Assembly: GCF_014384965.1 (NCBI RefSeq)
Contig: NZ_JACRSW010000009.1
Location: 1 to 64,000, forward strand
Direction of reading: 5' to 3'
Length of the DNA stretch: 64,000 nucleotides
From: Jutongia hominis
GTDB taxonomy: Bacteria; Bacillota; Clostridia; Lachnospirales; Lachnospiraceae
Part shown: piece by piece, positions 18,091 to 26,372 of the stretch
Numbering within the stretch: the first letter of the stretch is position 1
Layout: every line of letters begins with the position of its first letter
The notes under the pieces: generated by a model
The model's input: the letters and a program-made list of their open reading frames with translations, nothing else
Database searches by the model: none
What the model was told of the DNA's origin: nothing
Translations under genes and position numbers: made by a program

Positions 18091-19071
18091 ATGAAGAAGA
18101 AAATAGTGCTTGCCGGATGTATAATGGCAATGGCGATGGTATTTACCGGTTGTGGCAAGAAAACAGAATCAACCACATTTATCATGTCTGATGTACAGGA
18201 AGGAGATCATCCGACTGCAAAAGCCTGTGATGAATTTGCAAAAAGAGTGTACCGGGAAACAGACGGAAGAGTGAATATTGAAGTATATCATGGTGACACA
18301 CTTGGTGCAGAGGCAGACCAGATGGAGCAGGTACGCGTGGATGGTATTGATTTTGCAAGATTATCCGGACCTCTTTCAAACTACGTAGAAGATATGAAAG
18401 CATTTCAATCGCTCTATTTGTATAACTCCGAGGATGATATGTGGAAAGTGTTGGATGGTTCGGTTGGAAATGACCTATTAAATGCAAAGGGACTGACAGA
18501 TAATGACATGGTTGGTTTATGCTGGTTTAGCGGTGGCAGCCGAAACTTCTATAATAACAAGAAAGAAGTGAAATCACCAAGCGATCTGGATGGATTGACA
18601 TTACGTGTAAATACAGATCCGATGATCAAGCTGGTGTCGATGAACGGAGGAACACCGGTAAATATCGCTTATAATGATATTTATAATGCAATTAAAAAAG
18701 GCACGATCGACGGTGCAGAGAATAACTGGCCATCTTATATATCAACAGAGCATTATAAGGTTGCAAAATATATCACGGTTGATCAACATACCTGCATCCC
18801 GGAAATGATTGTTGCATCTCAGAAGGCATTGGAAAAGATGTCATCACAGGATCAGGAAACAGTAAAGAATGTTGCAAAAGAAATTTCCAAAGAACAAAGA
18901 CAGGCATTCAAAGATTTTGACAAAAAGGCGATCAAGCAGGCCGAGAAAGCAGGATGTAAGGTGACAGAACTTACGGAATCCGAGTCGGCAGAGTTTAAAA
19001 AGCAGGGACAGGAAGTCAACAAAGAAGTGAATGGTCAGTATCAGGATGTGATCGATCGGATCACACAGTAA
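18091..19071 (+). CDS. TRAP-type (DctP) solute-binding lipoprotein
   Basis: A 326-residue binding protein. A lipoprotein signal ends in the lipobox VFTGC (Cys21). The body is DctP-like: YHGDTLGAEADQMEQVRVDG, LRVNTDPMIKLVSMNGGTPV, and KKGTIDGAENNWPSYIS, which holds the region that grips carboxylate ligands in the family. TRAP transporters also need the membrane proteins DctQ and DctM; neither is encoded nearby. Its operon partner is a chemoreceptor. It may therefore serve as a sensing protein for the receptor, or work with a transporter elsewhere. Confidence 0.9.
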   Translation: MKKKIVLAGCIMAMAMVFTGCGKKTESTTFIMSDVQEGDHPTAKACDEFAKRVYRETDGRVNIEVYHGDTLGAEADQMEQVRVDGIDFARLSGPLSNYVEDMKAFQSLYLYNSEDDMWKVLDGSVGNDLLNAKGLTDNDMVGLCWFSGGSRNFYNNKKEVKSPSDLDGLTLRVNTDPMIKLVSMNGGTPVNIAYNDIYNAIKKGTIDGAENNWPSYISTEHYKVAKYITVDQHTCIPEMIVASQKALEKMSSQDQETVKNVAKEISKEQRQAFKDFDKKAIKQAEKAGCKVTELTESESAEFKKQGQEVNKEVNGQYQDVIDRITQ

Positions 19072-19085
19072 AAATCAGTTGATCG

Positions 19086-19121
19086 GGGGGATGCTATTGT
19101 AAAAAATAGTATTTCCCTTTT
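19086..19121 (+). terminator. Terminator of the chemoreceptor-dctP operon
   Basis: gggatgctatt (19088-19098) pairs with aatagtatttccc (19104-19116), followed by tttta. Confidence 0.75.
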
Positions 19122-19216
19122 ATGGTTTTATAGAAGAGTAAAATGGAATCTTGCAAGTAGGAACTGAAAAAGTGGAAGAAAAAAGCTGCAAAAAATAAAG
19201 ATTTTTAAAAAAAGGG

Positions 19217-19245
19217 TTGACAGATAAACTATCGAGTGGTATTAT
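19217..19245 (+). promoter_or_regulatory. Sigma-A promoter of the tRNA-Leu gene
   Basis: TTGACA at 19217-19222 and TATTAT at 19240-19245 with a 17-base spacer, 33 bases before the tRNA. Confidence 0.8.
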
Positions 19246-19278
19246 TTATATCGTTCGTTGCATTTATGTAAATGAAAT

Positions 19279-19362
19279 GCGGAAGTGCTGGAATTGGCAG
19301 ACAGGCTAGACTAAGGATCTAGTGTTGGCAACGACGTGTGGGTTCAAGTCCCATCTTCCGCA
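19279..19362 (+). tRNA. tRNA-Leu (anticodon AAG)
   Basis: The 84-base sequence folds as a class II tRNA. The acceptor stem GCGGAAG (19279-19285) pairs with CTTCCGC (19355-19361), with discriminator A. The anticodon stem CTAGA/TCTAG encloses the loop CTAAGGA, giving anticodon AAG. A long variable arm (TGTTGGCAACGACG region) and the T-arm GTGGGTTCAAGTCCCAT follow. The CCA end is not encoded. Leu is supported by the long variable arm and the anticodon. Confidence 0.93.
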
Positions 19363-19368
19363 TTGAGA

Positions 19369-19413
19369 AAAAGAAAGACTCAAACGAGAAAACGTTTGAG
19401 TCTTTTCTTTTTC
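19369..19413 (+). terminator. Terminator of the tRNA-Leu gene
   Basis: aaagactcaaacg (19374-19386) pairs perfectly with cgtttgagtcttt (19393-19405), followed by a T-rich tail. Confidence 0.85.
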
Positions 19414-19440
19414 CGAAGCCGAAGCGTCCCTTGAACCCAG

Positions 19441-19785
19441 GTTCAAGGTCTCCGCTTCGCTTCGGTCGGTGCAGAGCCGAGATCCTCCGGATCTCGTGCA
19501 CCCCATCTTCCGCACGTCGGAAGGGAGAATGGAGTGTCTGATTAGAAAGAACTGTTTTCGATATAAAGATGAAAGAATTTTATGAATTCATGGGTTCAAG
19601 GTCTGCGCTTCGCTTCGGTCGGTGCAGAGCCGAGATCCCCCGGATCTCGTGCACCCCATCTTCCGCACGTCGGAAGGGAGAATGGAGTGTCTGATTAGAA
19701 AGAATTGTTTTCGATATAAAGATGAAAGAATTTTATGAATTCATGGGTTCAAGGTCTGCGCTTCGCTTTGGTCGGTGCAGATCCG
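19441..19785 (+). repeat. 153-bp tandem repeat containing tRNA-Leu 3'-end-like sequence
   Basis: Two full units (from 19441 and 19594) and a partial third (from 19747) recur at exactly 153 bases with few changes. Each holds gggttcaag (the T-loop of the adjacent tRNA), a hairpin (gagatcc/ggatctc inside ggtgca/tgcacc) and ccccatcttccgca (the tRNA 3' end). So each unit looks like a split copy of the tRNA T-arm and acceptor end with about 60 bases inserted. An inverted cttgaaccc/gggttcaag pair lies at the left border. The array ends just before the traX ribosome site. Confidence 0.85.
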
Positions 19786-19802
19786 GAAAGGAGGGGAATG
19801 TC

Positions 19803-20546
19803 ATGGAGAATGAAATGACATCAAAATACAAAATTTTAAATCGAGATGTGATCAAGTATCTTGCCATGTTGACCATGTTACTCAATCACATTTCTACTAT
19901 TTTTATGCAGCCAGGCGATTTGTTAGCAGAAATCTTTTTGGATCTGGGCTATTTTACGGCAATTACGATGTGCTATTTTCTTGTGGAAGGGTTTGAATAT
20001 ACGCATTCAAAAGAAAAATATGCCATGAGATTGTTCGTTTTTGCTTTGCTTTCCCAAATACCATATTCATTGGCATTTACGCAAAACGGAATTTTAAAAT
20101 TTGAAAATCTGAATATGCTTTTTACACTTCTGGTATGCTTTGGAATTCTGCTCGTAGTCGAAAGAGTAACGAATAAAGCCTTAAAGATCGTATATGTTCT
20201 GGCTTTGGTATTTTTCTCTGTCGTTTGCGACTGGGCGATCTTAGCACCGTTTTTTACATTGCTCTTTATATGGAGTCATCGGGCAAAAAGTCGGGAAAAG
20301 TATGCATTTCTTTTTTCTATGCTTTTGTTTGGAGCTTTTAATTTTGTCGGTGGTCTTGGCAGGTTCCCGGTGCAGACCAATATAATATACGCGTTGGGAA
20401 GTATGGCAGGCATTGCACTTGCCGGAATCGTTCTTATGTTCTTTTATAATGGAAAACGTATGGAGAGAGCAAAAATATTTTCAAAATGGTTTTTCTATCT
20501 GTTCTATCCGGTGCATCTTTTAATACTGGGATTGATCAGGGTTTAA
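19803..20546 (+). CDS. TraX-family integral membrane protein
   Basis: A 247-residue polytopic membrane protein. It opens with LNRDVIKYLAMLTMLLNHIS, the usual start of the TraX family, and has about eight hydrophobic segments, with GLGRFPVQTNIIYALGSMAG and a C-terminal FYLFYPVHLLILGLIRV. The F-plasmid TraX N-acetylates pilin; chromosomal homologues in Clostridia are probably acyltransferases of unknown target. The ATG at 19803 follows a strong AGGAGGGG. An in-frame extension upstream to 19722 exists but is made of tandem-repeat sequence and is rejected. Confidence 0.87.
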   Translation: MENEMTSKYKILNRDVIKYLAMLTMLLNHISTIFMQPGDLLAEIFLDLGYFTAITMCYFLVEGFEYTHSKEKYAMRLFVFALLSQIPYSLAFTQNGILKFENLNMLFTLLVCFGILLVVERVTNKALKIVYVLALVFFSVVCDWAILAPFFTLLFIWSHRAKSREKYAFLFSMLLFGAFNFVGGLGRFPVQTNIIYALGSMAGIALAGIVLMFFYNGKRMERAKIFSKWFFYLFYPVHLLILGLIRV

Positions 20547-20738
20547 TATACTCTTGGGATTTTTTGTTTAGAAGATTCCAAGAGCACATTTTACAGCTAA
20601 GGATGACAAAGCTTGCAACGCAGTTGATATGTCTGAAGTTTGCAGTAAATGTTTTTTTGCAAAATGTCTATTTCCATGGTAAAATGTATGTTTCTGTGCA
20701 ATTATAACAAAAAATAATTTAAAATGCAGAATTTATAG

Positions 20739-20971
20739 TTGAAAATTACGATACGATGTGCTATAGTATCTTTTGTGATTGAAAGAATCATGGGGATGGT
20801 TCTAATATGCTTTTTATCAGAACTGCGATAAAGAAAAAGCACTGTTTTATGGTTAATACCGTGGGATAAGAAAGTTTTCTTTGCGGAGAAGGTAGTGATG
20901 ATAAAGGTACTCTAAGTACACGAAATGACCGGATCATTGGGTAAGTGAGTGATCTGGTCTTTTTGTTTTTT
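20739..20971 (+). ncRNA. Candidate structured non-coding RNA, about 200 nt
   Basis: A good promoter (TTGAAA 20739-20744, 17-base spacer, TATAGT 20762-20767) predicts a start near 20774. A perfect-type terminator (gaccggatca 20927-20936 with tgatctggtc 20950-20959, then T-runs) ends the unit. Between them are several local hairpins (tgatt/aatca, gcttttta/..aaaaagc, gtac/gtac) and no ribosome site with a frame. The length fits 6S-like RNA, but I do not recognise conserved motifs, so no family is assigned. The rest of 20547-21272 holds a weak hairpin at 20550-20584 and the leader of the next gene. Confidence 0.5.
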
Positions 20972-21272
20972 AAGACGTACTTCACTTTTATGCAGAAATG
21001 AATTTTAAAGAGGATGTTTTATTTTCTGACGCAAAATGGATTTTTAAGATATCCTTTTTTTCGTGTAGAAGATGTCCGAAAGATAACGTAAAATTTCAGT
21101 TGCGTATCAGGTGCATTATCTCGTATAATAAACATGTATGTGCATTTATCACATTGGCGTTTATTGTTTTCTTATACACTTTGTATGATCAAGGGGAAAA
21201 CAACAGAGGAATAGAAAATGTGAAGACAGAATGTACAAGCGTGCGTGAAAGAAAAAAGATAGGAGGATTACA

Positions 21273-22721
21273 ATGAGTAATTTAAAATTAAAGACTCTTC
21301 ATATGGGACCGGCACAGTGTGCTGTAGATTTAGGAGATGGTAGTGAACGTGGCGAATATGTCAATCAGGATTATATTCTTCAGAAATTAGGCAGACCGCA
21401 TAGAGCGATCAACCTGATGTATTGCTATTATCCAAATGATGATAAATGGCCGGGACGTGCCAGTGTAGTACATGCTGATCCGTCTGTACAGTTTGCATGG
21501 GATTTCCCATATGACGATTATTTTACATATAAGGGTGGCTTAAATGGTACATTGGATGATGAACCATTTACATATATGCGTGATGTCCGCAGACATGGTC
21601 AGGATGTTCTTCTTACCATGACGATCGATCCAAAGCTTACAGATGATCATATTATTGCGATCGCAAAGGATCTGCGTACTTTTGGTCGTGTACAGCTTCG
21701 TATCAATCATGAGGCAACCGGTGACTGGTTCTCATTCAACAAGCGTGCATCGTATGAAGAAGTGGCTGCTTTCTTTACACATTGCTGTGAGATCATTCAT
21801 AGAGAAGCTCCAAATGTTAAGACGATCATCTGTCTGGATGGCTGCAAGGAGCTTGAAGATGAAAAAATGGAAATGGAAGACATTTTTGCGGAAGCATCCC
21901 GTGCGGCGGATATCGTTTCTGTTGACCGTTACATGGCTCTTCATTGGGGATGGCCATATGATGTGGCAGAGGAAGGTGGAGACACTTTTGCACGTCATAC
22001 GGTAGAAAAGATTTATAAACTTGCTAAGAACAGCTATGAGCGTTATACGGTTGTAAATAATGGCGTGAAAAAGCCTATGGTTCTTTCTGAGTTCAATGCA
22101 GACGGTGATGTTACCGGTGCATATGATCAGGCACAGATGTTAAAAGATTTCTGTGAGATGTTAAAAGCAGATAAGGAAAAATGGTTATCCGGATTTACTT
22201 TATATCAGATGCGTGACCGTGGACGCCTTGGATTAGAGATTGAAGATCCAAACAATGCAGATGTCGGTATTGAACAGCCAATCTTAGAGACATACCGTGA
22301 GATCATTCATGAAGATTTCTTCAGCCCTTCTATGGATGAGGGGGATGAGATTACACTTCCTGCAAAATTACGCTGGGGCGGATCAGAAGATGCAGACGGT
22401 GTTGCACTTCCGATTCATTTTGATTCGAATCCGGTATTCTGTGAAGTATACTTTGATGAAGACAATATTGATATGAATTTAATGATGGAGCTGAACGGAC
22501 ATTGGTTCTATAAAGCACCGGGTGTAAAATGTATTGATATGATGAGTGCTTTCTTTAAGAAACCTTTGGATGGTGAAGCTGATATGACTTTGAAGATCTT
22601 TGCACCACCGGCTTCCGGCGAAAATGATGCAACTCAGGGTGATGACTGGATGACAAATTACTATACAGAGTTAAAGTCTCTTCCAAAAGTACGTGTTCGT
22701 TTTGCACCGATTGTAAAATAA
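21273..22721 (+). CDS. GH26-like glycoside hydrolase, probably cytoplasmic
   Basis: A 482-residue protein with no signal peptide or membrane segment. The segment LRINHEATGDWF resembles the GH26 acid/base motif (RPxHExNGxWF), with Glu147. VLSEFNAD carries a likely nucleophile, Glu273. A spacing of 126 residues between the two fits a clan GH-A TIM barrel. A C-terminal domain of about 120 residues (after TLPAKLRWGG) has a beta-rich, binding-module look. GH26 enzymes are mostly beta-mannanases; the missing signal peptide suggests it acts on imported oligosaccharides or has another role. The start has a strong aggagg. It is monocistronic with its own terminator. Substrate not determined. Confidence 0.65.
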   Translation: MSNLKLKTLHMGPAQCAVDLGDGSERGEYVNQDYILQKLGRPHRAINLMYCYYPNDDKWPGRASVVHADPSVQFAWDFPYDDYFTYKGGLNGTLDDEPFTYMRDVRRHGQDVLLTMTIDPKLTDDHIIAIAKDLRTFGRVQLRINHEATGDWFSFNKRASYEEVAAFFTHCCEIIHREAPNVKTIICLDGCKELEDEKMEMEDIFAEASRAADIVSVDRYMALHWGWPYDVAEEGGDTFARHTVEKIYKLAKNSYERYTVVNNGVKKPMVLSEFNADGDVTGAYDQAQMLKDFCEMLKADKEKWLSGFTLYQMRDRGRLGLEIEDPNNADVGIEQPILETYREIIHEDFFSPSMDEGDEITLPAKLRWGGSEDADGVALPIHFDSNPVFCEVYFDEDNIDMNLMMELNGHWFYKAPGVKCIDMMSAFFKKPLDGEADMTLKIFAPPASGENDATQGDDWMTNYYTELKSLPKVRVRFAPIVK

Positions 22722-22757
22722 TCGTTTTAAAACAAAAGATTTTAGAAATGTTATGAC

Positions 22758-22795
22758 ACAGCCACCGGGACATTTTTGTTCCGGTGGCTGTTTTA
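22758..22795 (+). terminator. Terminator of the GH26-like gene
   Basis: agccaccgg (22760-22768) pairs with ccggtggct (22781-22789), followed by gtttt. Confidence 0.8.
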
Positions 22796-22866
22796 TGAAG
22801 ATTTCCGATAAAAAAGGAATAGTTGCAACAGGTAAACCTGCTGAATGTTACAGATTTATTTTATAG

Positions 22867-22980
22867 AATAGCCGTGCCCATTCGGGAATCTTTTCAATAA
22901 AAAGGAACAGTTATAGCAAGTAAACTTACTAAACGTGTTCCCTTTTATTGAAAAGGATGCTTCGCATCTGCCCGGCTATT
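22867..22980. repeat. Long imperfect hairpin, no gene
   Basis: aatagccg..gc at the left end pairs with gc..cggctatt at the right end, and cttttcaataaaaaggaaca (about 22889-22909) pairs with tgttcccttttattgaaaag (about 22936-22955). The tip carries aagtaaactt. A related smaller motif just upstream (22817-22850) has aggtaaacct at the same place, so the paired bases differ but stay complementary. 22990-23222 holds no gene, only AT-rich leader sequence. Confidence 0.65.
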
Positions 22981-23222
22981 ATATAAACTTCGACTGTTAA
23001 GAGTCTGCGATTTCCTATGGGCGAATCCTATAAGCTTAGTATAACGTTACAATTTTGGGAGGCGTTATACCGAATTTAGGTGGCATATTGCCGAATTTTG
23101 CTTTTTTTATCGACAAATTGACAAAATTGAGTTATTATAAAGTAACTAAAACTTTATCAAATTTCATGGTGTATTAGTAACGACTGATCAAAACCACAAA
23201 AAGAGCCGGAAAGGAGTCCGGT

Positions 23223-23288
23223 ATGTGGCAGCATATCCAGGGAAAGGAGTGGTCAGAATGGATACAAGTGTATACAATCATTTATTAG
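23223..23288 (+). CDS. Possible 21-residue leader peptide, Trp-rich
   Basis: ATG 23223, with AGGAG six bases upstream, opens a 21-codon frame ending TAG 23286-23288, reading MWQHIQGKEWSEWIQVYTII plus Tyr. It overlaps, in another frame, the start of the FliD-like gene. Three Trp in 21 residues is unusual, but the frame is short and may be chance; the same ribosome site could serve an in-frame GTG at 23225 of the larger gene. Confidence 0.25.
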   Translation: MWQHIQGKEWSEWIQVYTIIY

Positions 23289-24535
23289 GTACGTTTAATC
23301 CGAAATACACAACCAAATATGTCAATGATCCAAAGCAGCTTCGTTCTGTTGTCAAGAAGATCCGCCAGATTACACAGACTTCTCCTGTATATCTGCTCGA
23401 CTTTTCGAATGACAAACAGTCGTTTGTGCTTGGAATGAAAGAATACTCCATGAAGATCAATGAGTCCTTAATGACCATGGCAGATGATTCGCCGGATTCT
23501 GTTTTTGAAAAGAAGAAAGCAAGTTCATCTGATACAAAGCAGGTAAAAGCAACACTTATCAATGACAATGAAGAACAGCTTCCGAGTCCGTTTACGATTC
23601 AGGTAAAAAATCTTGCAAATTCACAGATCAATATTGGAAAAGAGTTTTATGAAACCGGAAAAGGCTTAGCAGCTGGCACGTATCAGTTTAAAGTAACTGT
23701 CAATGATGCAGGATATGATTTTCAATATAATATCAAAGATGATGCGAATCATCGTGATGTGATCGGTGGTTTATGTAAGTTTATTACAAAAGCAAAGATC
23801 GGTATTGATGCACAGCCGGTATCAAGAGAAGCCGGCAAGATTGCGATGCGTCTGGAGTCGACTTCGGTCGGTACACCGGATGGCAATGTGACATTTCGTT
23901 TTGAAGATACAGGCACGAACAAGCAATCACATGGCATTGTTGATTATTATGCGATGAATCAGGTGTCTGTTATGCCCAAAAGTGCAGAGTTTACATTAAA
24001 TGGTGCTAAGAAAACATCCATGTCAAACACATTTACATTAGGAAGAGCGGTAGAAGTGTCCTTGCTCAACCCATCCGATCAGGAAGCAAGAGTGGATTAC
24101 CATCCGGACAGCGATTTGATCATTGAACGCGTTCAGGATTTTGTGGATGACTATAATACAATCGTAAAGAATAATGTTTCGTTTGAAAAAAAGACAGATA
24201 CACCGGCAAAACTTTTGCGGGAATTAAAAGGAATCATTGGAAGTTCTAAGAACGAATTAGAAGCAGCCGGTCTGAACTTTAATCAGGATGGTGCAATAGA
24301 ACTGGATACATCTCTTGCAATGCAGGCGATTGAAGATGGTGATATGCAAAAACTGTTTTCGAAAGAGTCGCCTTTTGTCAATCGACTTTTTACAAAGATG
24401 GACAGCGTAAAACTGAATCCGGTTGAATACATTGATAAAAAGATCGTCAGTTATCCGGATTACAGTAAACCGGCAAAAGGATATTCCTATATTACTTCAT
24501 TATATAGTGGTTTGATCTTTAATTCATATTGCTAG
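23258..24535 (+). CDS. FliD-like (flagellar cap / hook-associated 2) protein
   Basis: FliD caps the growing flagellar filament. This 425-residue protein resembles its central and C-terminal parts: SAEFTLNGAKKTSMSNTFTLGRAVEV, then the FliD-type helix LIIERVQDFVDDYNTIV and later ELKGIIGSSKNELEAAGLNF with NQDGAIELDT. The coiled-coil N-terminus of true FliD is shortened. Start at ATG 23258 with AAGGAG eight bases upstream; GTG 23225 is a possible earlier start. It stands alone, with no fliS, flaG or flagellin beside it. Alternative: an unrelated secreted protein that uses FliD-like helices. Confidence 0.6.
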   Translation: MDTSVYNHLLGTFNPKYTTKYVNDPKQLRSVVKKIRQITQTSPVYLLDFSNDKQSFVLGMKEYSMKINESLMTMADDSPDSVFEKKKASSSDTKQVKATLINDNEEQLPSPFTIQVKNLANSQINIGKEFYETGKGLAAGTYQFKVTVNDAGYDFQYNIKDDANHRDVIGGLCKFITKAKIGIDAQPVSREAGKIAMRLESTSVGTPDGNVTFRFEDTGTNKQSHGIVDYYAMNQVSVMPKSAEFTLNGAKKTSMSNTFTLGRAVEVSLLNPSDQEARVDYHPDSDLIIERVQDFVDDYNTIVKNNVSFEKKTDTPAKLLRELKGIIGSSKNELEAAGLNFNQDGAIELDTSLAMQAIEDGDMQKLFSKESPFVNRLFTKMDSVKLNPVEYIDKKIVSYPDYSKPAKGYSYITSLYSGLIFNSYC

Positions 24536-24582
24536 TACAGCAATGATTAATAATTGTTATAATGCCCGTTTTGCATTACCGA

Positions 24583-24960
24583 TCAGTTGGCTACACCATC
24601 GAGCTCGCTATGGTCGGACGGATCAGAAGAACTGATACTTACTATCACTTTATGAGGAAGGCAGACAAGTGTCTCGCCTTCTTTTTTTATAGATTTTTGT
24701 TTGACACATAGATTGTCGGGACAGTTTGCTTCACGAATCAATGCACTTCCGTTTTTGATCACCAGCAGATTTGTACCATGATTGGCTCCTTTGATCGTAT
24801 ACGTGGTATCTTCCGAAAGCGGAAAAGAAGCCTTTTGCATACCATCTACGGTCACAATGACATAGCTTCCGTCTTTATGATAGATCACACGATATCCGAT
24901 GAAAAAAAGGAGTGCGGCAACAAGAACACTTCCTATTAAAATAAGATCATTTTTTTTCAT
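24583..24960 (-). CDS. NusG-domain-II membrane-anchored protein
   Basis: A 125-residue protein with an N-terminal membrane segment (about residues 5-22) and an extracellular domain of the NusG_II family (PF07009 type): VTVDGMQKASFPLSED, TNLLVIKNGSALIREANCPDNLCVKQ and LVCLPHKVIVSI. Cys residues in ANCPDNLC and VCLPH are conserved in the family. Such genes often lie near rnf or quinone-related genes in Clostridia; here it stands alone, convergent with the FliD-like gene. Start chosen at the second ATG, which has GGAGG five bases upstream. Function unknown. Confidence 0.8.
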   Translation of the reverse strand: MKKNDLILIGSVLVAALLFFIGYRVIYHKDGSYVIVTVDGMQKASFPLSEDTTYTIKGANHGTNLLVIKNGSALIREANCPDNLCVKQKSIKKEGETLVCLPHKVIVSISSSDPSDHSELDGVAN

Positions 24961-25242
24961 CACAGCCTCCATTTTCTAAATGTCGTTCATGAATTCTGCT
25001 GGGGAAAGCAAGCTCTCCTGTGTTGCGAATTCAAGATATAATAACTCTAAAATCCAAGCGTTGCACGCTTGCCGCACTTTTGTGCTTGAAGATTCCGGGA
25101 ATATATAAAGCAGTATTGTTTTTGTGTTTTATCTTATCATATATTGCAAAAAAGAGTAAGATGGTAAAAGTCCTGATTTGGAAAGCAACCTTTAAAACGG
25201 AAAATTTCAGCACAAAATCTTTCGGAATTTATCGACTTTTTC

Positions 25243-25271
25243 TTGACGTGGCAAAGAGTACGTGATATAGT
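25243..25271 (+). promoter_or_regulatory. Promoter of the rpmG-secE-nusG operon
   Basis: TTGACG (25243-25248) and TATAGT (25266-25271) with a 17-base spacer, 133 bases before rpmG. The remaining part of 24961-25404 shows no gene. Confidence 0.75.
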
Positions 25272-25404
25272 AAATGGGCGATGTAACAGTCTTTTTTTTA
25301 TGCCCAAAATTCTTTTTGGCGTGAAAAGCTAGATTTTATGCGGTCTGGCACGTTGAGCCGTGAGGCATGTGAAAGCAGAATATTAAATATGGAGGTACGA
25401 AGTC

Positions 25405-25554
25405 GTGAGAGTAAAAATTACTTTAGCTTGTACAGAGTGCAAACAGCGTAACTATGATACGACAAAGGAAAAGAGAGAACATCCTGACAGAATGGAAACA
25501 AAGAAGTATTGCAGATTCTGTAGAAGACACACATTACACAAGGAGACAAAATAG
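25405..25554 (+). CDS. rpmG: 50S ribosomal protein L33
   Basis: A 49-residue protein from GTG 25405, with ggaggt nine bases before it. The sequence reads [20 protein letters not shown] at the start and ends [15 protein letters not shown], the L33 pattern. The four Cys (CTEC and CRFC) make it the zinc-binding form. It precedes secE by 29 bases, the normal bacterial order. Confidence 0.95.
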   Translation: MRVKITLACTECKQRNYDTTKEKREHPDRMETKKYCRFCRRHTLHKETK

Positions 25555-25583
25555 TTTCCTGTACTCGGAAAGGAATGTGAATT

Positions 25584-25838
25584 ATGGGAGATTCTGATAT
25601 CAAGAAAGAAGTAGAAAAACAGAAGGAACCACAAAAGACAGAAAAAACTGCAAAGAAAAAAGCCGGTTTCTTTCGTTCTTTGAAGGCAGAATTCAAAAGA
25701 ATTATCTGGCCGGATAAGGACACAGTTGTTAAAGAGACAACGGCTGTAGTTGTTGTAACAGTAATTTTAGGCGTTATCATTGCTCTGCTTGATTTTGTTA
25801 TCAAGACAGGACTTGATAAGATTATTCAGATAGGATAA
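25584..25838 (+). CDS. secE: Preprotein translocase subunit SecE
   Basis: SecE clamps SecY in the protein-export channel. The 84-residue protein has a charged cytoplasmic N-terminus rich in Lys and Glu, the conserved amphipathic segment FFRSLKAEFKRIIWPDKDTV, and a single C-terminal membrane segment (TAVVVVTVILGVIIALLDFV). ATG with ggaaagga upstream. Twelve bases separate it from nusG. Confidence 0.96.
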   Translation: MGDSDIKKEVEKQKEPQKTEKTAKKKAGFFRSLKAEFKRIIWPDKDTVVKETTAVVVVTVILGVIIALLDFVIKTGLDKIIQIG

Positions 25839-25850
25839 GGTGATAGACTT

Positions 25851-26372
25851 ATGGCAGATACAGAAGCACATTGGTATGTTGCACATACTTATTCAGGATA
25901 TGAGAATAAGGTAAAGATGGATATCGAAAAAACAATCGAGAACCGTAATCTTCAGGATCAGATCTTTGAAGTATCCGTTCCTATGTTGAATGTTGTTGAA
26001 GAGAAAAAAGACGAGCAGAAGACAGTTCAAAAGAAAATGTTCCCTGCTTATGTTCTTATTAACATGATCATGAATGACGATACCTGGTATGTTGTTCGTA
26101 ACACAAGAGGTGTTACGGGGTTCGTTGGTCCGGGATCAAAGCCGGTTCCATTGACAGATGCAGAAATGGCAAGCATGGGCTTAAAAGTTGATGCTCCGAA
26201 TGTACCATTTACGATCGGAGATTCCGTTTTGGTAAAATCCGGTGTTTGGGAAGGTACGACAGGTATTGTGCGTAAGATTGACCACGAAGAGAGAATGGTT
26301 ACGATCAGTATTGATATCTTCGGTCGTGAGACACCTACTGAGCTTAGTTTCAACGATGTTGAAGCAGTATAA
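25851..26372 (+). CDS. nusG: Transcription termination/antitermination factor NusG
   Basis: NusG binds RNA polymerase and modulates pausing and Rho action. The 173-residue protein has the NGN domain (WYVAHTYSGYENKVKMDIEK, then PGYV-type FPAYVLINM and RNTRGVTGFVG) and a C-terminal KOW domain (GDSVLVKSGVWEGTTGIVRKID). The order secE-nusG-rplK-rplA is the usual one. Confidence 0.96.
   Translation: MADTEAHWYVAHTYSGYENKVKMDIEKTIENRNLQDQIFEVSVPMLNVVEEKKDEQKTVQKKMFPAYVLINMIMNDDTWYVVRNTRGVTGFVGPGSKPVPLTDAEMASMGLKVDAPNVPFTIGDSVLVKSGVWEGTTGIVRKIDHEERMVTISIDIFGRETPTELSFNDVEAV

Noticed and set aside
19722..19802. N-terminal extension of the TraX gene
   Set aside because: It is encoded by the tandem repeat; the strong AGGAGGGG belongs to ATG 19803.
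20486..20707. 73-codon frame overlapping the end of traX
   Set aside because: It overlaps a real gene in another frame and lacks a ribosome site.
20998..21276. 92-codon frame before the GH26-like gene
   Set aside because: No ribosome site; it runs into the hydrolase start and leader; composition not like neighbouring genes.
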